Of a stretch of 9,220 bases of DNA, positions 5,292 to 9,220 are shown one piece after another; positions within the stretch are counted from its first letter, which is position 1; the number at the start of each line of letters is the position of its first letter. Position numbers and translations under genes: made by a program. The DNA comes from Deltaproteobacteria bacterium (GTDB lineage Bacteria; Myxococcota_A; UBA9160), in the NCBI GenBank assembly GCA_003520425.1, contig DOUU01000177.1, forward strand, positions 29,029 through 38,248. Reading direction: 5' to 3'. Under the pieces are notes generated by a model that had not been told where the DNA came from, did not search any database, and saw only the letters and a program-made list of their open reading frames with translations.

Positions 5292-6626
5292 GTGCGCCCG
5301 CTCCGCATTTGTTTTCTCGGATATCGGGGCAACATGCACAGCGGGGGCCAAGGCATCTACCTCTGGCACCTCGCGCGCGAGCTGGCGCGCGCCGGACACG
5401 AAGTGCACGTGTTCGTCGGCCCGCCCTATCCCGATCCGATGCCGTTCGCCAAGCGCATGGTCGAGCTGCCGAATCCCCAGCTCTGGGGGAAACGCTTTGA
5501 TCCCGATCCAGCGGCGCTGCTCCCGCGCCCCAACCCCTTCCGAATCTTTGAGCCGCTCAACTTCTATGAGCTCGCGGCCACGTGGTTCGGCTTCTTGCCC
5601 GAACCCTTTGCCTTCAGCGTACGCGCGCTTCGCGCCCTCACAGGGACGCTGCGGCAAGGCGCGCGCTATGACGTCGTACACGACATCCAATCCCTGGGTT
5701 ACGGGCTTCTCGCCGTGCGCGCCCTGGGACTTCCCGCGGTGACGACCGTCCATCATCCGCTCTCCGTGGACCGCCGCTCGTCCTTTGCTCGTGACCGCAC
5801 GATGCGGGAGGCGCTCGGCACCATGGAGTTCTATCCAGTCGGGATGCAGGCGTTCGTGGCCCGGCGGCTCGACGCGGTGCTGACCTCTTCACGTACAAGC
5901 GCGGCGCAAATTCGGCGCGACTTCAGGGTGAGACCCGAGCGCCTGCGCATGGTGTGGAACGGGATCGACACCGATTGGTTTCGGCCGCGGCCGCAGGTGC
6001 CCCGCAGCGCGAGTGAGCTGCTCTGCGTGGCCCGGGCCTCCGATCCGAACAAAGGCGTGGCCACGCTGATCCGCGCGCTTGCTCGGCTCCCTCACGTGGT
6101 CACGCTGACGCTCGTCGACGAGGACCACGCGGAGCACCCGGGTCGCAGGCTCGCGCGCGAGATCGGCTGCGCAGACCGGCTGCGCGTGGTGGGCCGCGTC
6201 TCGAAAGACGAGCTGGTTCGCCTTTACGCCCGCGCGACCCTCGTCGTCGTACCCTCGCTCTACGAGGGTTTCGGATTGCCTGCGGTGGAGGCCATGGCCT
6301 GCGGTACGCCCGTCGTGGCGAGCGCCGCCGGCGCGCTGCCCGAGGTGATGGCTGTGGGCGAGGCCGGGACCCTCGTCCCCCCCGGCGACCCCGAGGCCCT
6401 CGCCAAGGCGATTGCAGAGCTCCTCGCTGCGCCGGAGGCACGGTCCCGGCTCGGCGCCCGCGCGCGCCCACGGATCGAGGCGGCCTTTTCTTGGCCCCGT
6501 GTGGCGGAGGCCACGGTTTCCGTCTACCGCGAGGTGGTGGAGGCGCGCCGAGCCCGGGGCCGACCTGCGAGCAGCACCACGTCTGCGAGGGAGGGCATCC
6601 GGCGCGCCACGGCGCTCAGCAGCTGA
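5292..6626 (+). CDS. GT4-family glycosyltransferase (second paralog)
   Basis: A 444-residue GT-B enzyme clearly paralogous to the gene at 3349-4608. Both open with YRGNM-xx-GGQGIY, then HLAxE, RAGHxVHV and GPPxP. It has HHPLSVDRR at 154-162, NGIDTDWFRPR at 223-233 and EX7E at E325-E333 (EGFGLPAVE). It should be a retaining glycosyltransferase using a nucleotide-sugar donor. The GTG at 5292 lies seven bases after the methyltransferase stop; AGGG at 5283-5286, overlapping that TAG, is a suitable ribosome binding site. The first paralog ends at a point matching about residue 422 here. The remaining Arg/Ser/Thr-rich tail runs through DNA that also encodes the end of the convergent methyltransferase (overlap 6524-6626). 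The tail is probably not part of the fold. Donor and acceptor are unknown. Confidence 0.93.
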   Translation: MRPLRICFLGYRGNMHSGGQGIYLWHLARELARAGHEVHVFVGPPYPDPMPFAKRMVELPNPQLWGKRFDPDPAALLPRPNPFRIFEPLNFYELAATWFGFLPEPFAFSVRALRALTGTLRQGARYDVVHDIQSLGYGLLAVRALGLPAVTTVHHPLSVDRRSSFARDRTMREALGTMEFYPVGMQAFVARRLDAVLTSSRTSAAQIRRDFRVRPERLRMVWNGIDTDWFRPRPQVPRSASELLCVARASDPNKGVATLIRALARLPHVVTLTLVDEDHAEHPGRRLAREIGCADRLRVVGRVSKDELVRLYARATLVVVPSLYEGFGLPAVEAMACGTPVVASAAGALPEVMAVGEAGTLVPPGDPEALAKAIAELLAAPEARSRLGARARPRIEAAFSWPRVAEATVSVYREVVEARRARGRPASSTTSAREGIRRATALSS

Positions 6627-7324
6627 AGCGCCCGTGCCGCCGCGGCGGCCGGCAGACGCTCGACGGCCCGAGTCCACGCGGGAATCCCCCAAGCGAGTGA
6701 AACCCCTTCGCACCGCTCGAGCTCGAGAAAGCGCGAGGCCTGCTCCCGCATGAGATCGATCTCGTAACGCGTGAAGTGGTCTGCTGGCACATCGTAGTGA
6801 CGGCGCCCACGGCGCACCGGCTGTGCCAGCCAGGCCTCGCGAATGGTGTCCATCCCGCGGACCACCCGGCAGGCCAGCGACTCGAAGTTTGCGATGGCAA
6901 GCACCACGCGGCCTTGTGGGCGCGCCACCCGCGCCATCTCGGCGATGGCCGCCTCGGGCTGGTCGAAGTGGTCGATCGCCCCTTTGCAGATCACCGCGTC
7001 GAAACTGGAGTCGGCGAAGGGAAGCCGGTGAGACCAGGCTTGGACCCAAGCCGGCTGGGGGGAGGAAAGACCTGCGCTTTGCAGCCGCGCCCAGCCGAGC
7101 ATCCGGGAGGAGGGTTCCGCTCCCACCACCCAGGCGCCGCCTTTGGAAAGAGCGCGCGCGTCCTGGCCGAAGCCGCTCGCCACATCGAGCACCCGCCGCC
7201 CGGGACCGGCCTGCGCCAGGGCCAGCGTTCGCTCTGTCATGAGCGCAAAGAGGTGCTGGGAGTCCCGCGTCGTCCCGGTCGGGATCACGTCGCTCATGTC
7301 CCGGTCGAGGTCCAAGACGCGCAT
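6524..7324 (-). CDS. Class I SAM-dependent methyltransferase (second)
   Basis: A 266-residue methyltransferase with motif I VLDVASGFGQDA at 45-56, the acidic end of strand 2 GAEPSSRML at 68-76, LPFADSSFDAVICKGAIDHF at 101-120 and RPQGRVVLAIAN at 135-146. It lacks close similarity to the 4577-5284 methyltransferase beyond shared motifs, so it is not a recent duplicate. A basic stretch at 168-185 (QPVRRGRRHYDVPADHF) may touch the substrate. The ATG at 7324 has no strong Shine-Dalgarno sequence, and an ATG nine codons later (MSDVIP) is an alternative start. It follows the PilZ gene by 28 bases and is probably in its operon. Its last 34 codons overlap the second glycosyltransferase on the opposite strand. 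An ubiquinone/menaquinone-type or small-molecule methyltransferase would look the same by motif, so the substrate is unknown. Confidence 0.9.
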   Translation of the reverse strand: MRVLDLDRDMSDVIPTGTTRDSQHLFALMTERTLALAQAGPGRRVLDVASGFGQDARALSKGGAWVVGAEPSSRMLGWARLQSAGLSSPQPAWVQAWSHRLPFADSSFDAVICKGAIDHFDQPEAAIAEMARVARPQGRVVLAIANFESLACRVVRGMDTIREAWLAQPVRRGRRHYDVPADHFTRYEIDLMREQASRFLELERCEGVSLAWGIPAWTRAVERLPAAAAARALQLLSAVARRMPSLADVVLLAGRPRARRASTTSR

Positions 7325-7335
7325 TGGCGAGGGAA

Positions 7336-7357
7336 TCTAGCGAGTGCGAGCGCTAGA
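7336..7357 (-). repeat. Intercistronic inverted repeat between PilZ and methyltransferase genes
   Basis: TCTAGCG (7336-7342) pairs with CGCTAGA (7351-7357) across an 8-base loop. The stem includes the PilZ stop codon (7353-7355) and ends 12 bases before the methyltransferase ATG. In the minus-strand mRNA it would form a 7-bp hairpin covering the place where a ribosome binding site should be. It has no U-tract, so it is not a classic terminator. It may affect coupling or mRNA processing. Confidence 0.5.
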
Positions 7358-7688
7358 GCCGCCCGCTCACATAGCTGTGGAGCAGCTCCGCCAGACCCGG
7401 ATCGACCTCGAGGAAGCGGATGCCGATGCGGGAGGCCATGGGGTTGGCCCAGACGACGACGCCCTCCAACGCGAGGGGAAGGGCGATGCCCGGGAGGGGA
7501 AACTCCGAAACCACCGCGCTTTCGCGCTCCGGGAGGGGACCCAGCAGCGAGAGGCCGATCCCCCGGACGGAGAGGTCTCGCGCGGCCGCGCGACGCCAGG
7601 TGCCGCCTGCCAGCAGCTCGACCCGGCTTTCAAACCGCGCGCGCTCCCCGTCGCGAGGAGCCTGGGAGGCGGGGGCAGAGATGTCCAT
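7353..7688 (-). CDS. PilZ-domain protein (probable cyclic-di-GMP receptor)
   Basis: A 111-residue protein that is almost entirely one PilZ domain. The c-di-GMP binding signature is intact: RxxxR is R18-FES-R22, and D/NxSxxG is D38-L-S40-VR-G43. The strands LEGVVVWANP (74-83) and SRIGIRFLEVDP (86-97) complete the beta-barrel pattern. It should bind cyclic-di-GMP in the cytoplasm and pass the signal to a partner. The ATG at 7688 is chosen because only poorly conserved sequence lies upstream; the frame extends to a TTG at 7754, which would touch the divergent gene's start codon. It heads an operon with the methyltransferase and is divergent from the coiled-coil membrane gene across 65 bases. Domain assignment is strong; target and process (motility, polysaccharide, adhesion) are unknown. 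Confidence 0.88.
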   Translation of the reverse strand: MDISAPASQAPRDGERARFESRVELLAGGTWRRAAARDLSVRGIGLSLLGPLPERESAVVSEFPLPGIALPLALEGVVVWANPMASRIGIRFLEVDPGLAELLHSYVSGRL

Positions 7689-7753
7689 CGGGGAGGTTCC
7701 GTGCAAGAAGTGTGCGAGCCGAAGGACACTTCCGGCGTTACCTTCGCGCCTCA
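7689..7753. promoter_or_regulatory. Divergent promoter region with inverted repeat at 7707-7732
   Basis: These 65 bases separate the start codons of the PilZ gene (minus) and the coiled-coil membrane gene (plus), so any promoters for both must lie here or inside the coding ends. GAAGTGT (7707-7713) and ACACTTC (7726-7732) form a perfect 7-bp inverted repeat with a 12-base spacer. The half-site centres are 19 bp apart, about two helical turns, as expected for a dimeric repressor or activator. No clear -35/-10 boxes were found. Confidence 0.45.
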
Positions 7754-8989
7754 ATGGCCGTCTTTCTTCCGAAGGAAGGAAAGCCTTTTCCGCTGCTCGC
7801 GACGCTTCGTGCCTGGACCAGCTTCGCGGACTTCCGCCTGATCTACCTCGCGATCTTTGCCTTCCTGCTCCTCACCGTGACCAGCGTGAGGGTGGCCGAG
7901 CGCCTTCTGCTCTGGCACTTCCAGCGGTCTGTCGCCGAGGCCGTGCGTGTGGACCCTTTTGGCGAACCCCTCGCGACGCAGCTCCAAGAGCGAATCGACC
8001 GAGTCGTCCCGCAGTCGCCCTGGGTCCGCTGGGGCGGCGTGCGGGTAAGCGTCCTCGTGATGGCGGCGGATGGTCTTACCCCGCTCTACGTCGGGGGGCG
8101 CTCCATCCTCTCGAGATCGGCGAGCGGCGCGGCAGCGTCGCGCCTTTTGCCGGCGACCCCCGAGGTGACGGTCAACCTGCCCTACAACGCCGTCCTTTCC
8201 AACGTGATCCTGATCGGATACGCCTCCGTCCTGCTCTGGGCGCTTTTTGCGTACAACCGTGCCGCCGCGCGGCGCGAGGAAGAGGGGATTGCCACCGCGG
8301 TCGCCGCACGGGACGCCACCGCTGCAAGGGCCGTCCAGATCGAGCGCGAACTCTTCGAGGTGCAGCGGCGCCTGTCTGAGGTCGAGCCGGCCGAGGAGTC
8401 TCAGCAAGAGGAAATCCGGGAGCTGCAGGCGGAGCGCGCCGGGCTGCAGCAGAAGCTCGCGGCCGTCGAGCAACGCGAGCAGGAACTGCGGGCGCAGGCC
8501 GTCAAGAGCGCGGATCTCGACCGCGAGCGCCGCACGCTGGAGGAAATGCTCGACGAGGCCTTGGGCGATGTCTCGCGCCGGGAGGAGGAGATCCGAGCCT
8601 TAGAAGCCAGGCTCAAGCGTGCAGCCAAAGAGCCGCACGCGGGCGGGCGCGCGCGAGAGGCCGAGCACCTGGGCCGGCGTCTCCGCACGCTTTACAAGGG
8701 CCTCGAGATCGATGATCGCGCCATCGAGGACCTCGTCGAACTCCGAGACGAGGCGATGAAGCTCAAGGCCGAAGAGGCGCTCAAGCGCCTCTCGGATGAG
8801 CCGGATACAGCCGCGATTCGGAGGAAAGTGGGCGGCCTGCCCCCGCATTTGGCCATCTTCGAGCTCGGGTTTGCAGGCAAGGGTCGGATCTACTACCAGC
8901 GGGGAGAGGTGCGCCGCTACCGAATCCTTACGATCGGCGCGAAGAATTCCCAGAAGACGGATCTTGAGTACCTGAGCCGGCTCCCCTGA
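7754..8989 (+). CDS. Two-helix membrane protein with coiled coil and RelE/ParE-like C-terminal domain
   Basis: A 411-residue protein of no family I can name. Helix one is about residues 28-46 (LIYLAIFAFLLLTV). An extracytoplasmic region of about 100 residues (47-147) follows, then helix two at about 149-167 (NVILIGYASVLLWALF). A long Glu/Arg/Gln/Leu-rich coiled coil spans about 170-292. The C-terminal domain (317-411) has two helices (DRAIEDLVEL, MKLKAEEALKRL) followed by strands with GRIYY (377-381) and YRILTIGAKN (389-398), an order and pattern like RelE/ParE proteins. The layout resembles a transmembrane signal transducer. The ATG at 7754 has no Shine-Dalgarno sequence; no better start exists, and the frame upstream is only the shadow of opposite-strand genes. 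Divergent from PilZ and abutting a receiver-domain gene, it may share their signalling role. The fold call and function are inference. Confidence 0.85.
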   Translation: MAVFLPKEGKPFPLLATLRAWTSFADFRLIYLAIFAFLLLTVTSVRVAERLLLWHFQRSVAEAVRVDPFGEPLATQLQERIDRVVPQSPWVRWGGVRVSVLVMAADGLTPLYVGGRSILSRSASGAAASRLLPATPEVTVNLPYNAVLSNVILIGYASVLLWALFAYNRAAARREEEGIATAVAARDATAARAVQIERELFEVQRRLSEVEPAEESQQEEIRELQAERAGLQQKLAAVEQREQELRAQAVKSADLDRERRTLEEMLDEALGDVSRREEEIRALEARLKRAAKEPHAGGRAREAEHLGRRLRTLYKGLEIDDRAIEDLVELRDEAMKLKAEEALKRLSDEPDTAAIRRKVGGLPPHLAIFELGFAGKGRIYYQRGEVRRYRILTIGAKNSQKTDLEYLSRLP

Positions 8990-9220
8990 TCAGCGGCCGA
9001 GTGCGCTTCGCAGGGCAGCCTTGAGCTCCGCGTCGTCCCAAGGCTTTGCGAGCAGCGCCCGAATTCCGAGGGCCTCGAGATCCCGCGTGGGAACCTCCGC
9101 CGTCCAGCCCGTGATGAGGAACCGGACCGCCTGCGGTCTGCGAACTGCCGCGAGCGCCAGAAACTCAAGGCCGTTCATCCCCGGCATCTTGTGGTCGGAG
9201 ATGATCACATCCACGCTCCT
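8990..9220 (-). CDS. Response regulator receiver (REC) domain protein, N-terminus beyond the window
   Basis: The frame enters from the right edge and ends at a TGA (8992-8990); 76 C-terminal residues are visible. The phosphoacceptor is in VIISDHKMPGMNG (D9 counted from the window edge), the switch Thr in FLITGW (T37), and the conserved Lys in LLAKPWDD (K59). The protein ends right after the last receiver helix (ALRSALGR), so this REC domain is either free-standing or the C-terminal domain of a longer protein, such as a hybrid kinase; no output domain follows it. The KPW form of the Lys motif is common in receivers linked to HD-GYP, GGDEF or hybrid kinase proteins. Its stop directly abuts that of the convergent coiled-coil membrane gene. 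Phosphorylation by a histidine kinase is expected; the partner is not in view. Confidence 0.92.
   Translation of the reverse strand, partial: RSVDVIISDHKMPGMNGLEFLALAAVRRPQAVRFLITGWTAEVPTRDLEALGIRALLAKPWDDAELKAALRSALGR

Noticed and set aside
4346..5356. Minus-strand open frame antisense to the methyltransferase (336 codons)
   Set aside because: It is a shadow frame spanning three real genes on the other strand and shows no motifs.
6776..7753. Upstream extension of the coiled-coil membrane protein by 326 codons
   Set aside because: This stretch is antisense to the methyltransferase and PilZ genes and reads as shadow sequence; protein-like sequence starts at the ATG at 7754.
7689..7754. TTG start giving the PilZ protein 22 extra residues
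   Set aside because: TTG is a rare start, the extra residues precede the domain, and the start would touch the ATG of the divergent gene, leaving no promoter space. It cannot be fully excluded.
7754..8989. Chemoreceptor (methyl-accepting chemotaxis protein) reading of the coiled-coil membrane protein
   Set aside because: The topology is similar, but there is no HAMP domain and no conserved signalling hairpin tip, and the C-terminus is a separate mixed alpha/beta domain.

Overview
The window is very GC-rich (about two thirds or more by eye), with strongly GC-biased third codon positions, frequent GTG starts and almost no intergenic DNA. It looks like a bacterial chromosome, with no phage, IS, CRISPR, rRNA or tRNA signals. 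The gene mix (AnmK, PilZ, a receiver domain with a KPW motif, GT4 glycosyltransferases) fits a high-GC Gram-negative of the myxobacterial/deltaproteobacterial kind. That placement is inference only.

Layout. (1) 1-1592, plus strand: the 3' part of a sugar-phosphate nucleotidyltransferase, joined by an ATGA overlap to an RNase Z-like metallo-beta-lactamase-fold hydrolase. (2) 1589-2788, minus strand: anhydro-N-acetylmuramic acid kinase (AnmK), whose stop codon overlaps the hydrolase stop. A nucleotidyltransferase beside AnmK suggests peptidoglycan-sugar salvage, possibly the MurNAc-1-phosphate/MurU route. (3) 2789-3076: non-coding, with inverted repeats. (4) 3077-6626, plus strand: a tight operon of a small two-helix membrane protein, a GT4 glycosyltransferase, a class I SAM methyltransferase and a second, paralogous GT4 glycosyltransferase. 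It probably builds or decorates an envelope glycan or glycolipid; the substrate cannot be read from the sequence. (5) 7688-6524, minus strand: a PilZ-domain protein followed by a second SAM methyltransferase, whose 3' end overlaps the second glycosyltransferase by 103 bp. (6) 7754-8989, plus strand, divergent from PilZ: a two-helix membrane protein with an extracytoplasmic domain, a long coiled coil and a C-terminal domain that resembles the RelE/ParE fold. (7) 9220-8990, minus strand: the 3' end of a receiver-domain (response regulator) gene abutting it.

The most interesting points are the membrane-tethered RelE/ParE-like domain next to PilZ and receiver-domain signalling genes, the glycosyltransferase-methyltransferase-glycosyltransferase cassette made from a duplicated enzyme, the possible MurNAc salvage locus, and the complete lack of spacer at all three convergent junctions, two of which have stop codons forming palindromes.
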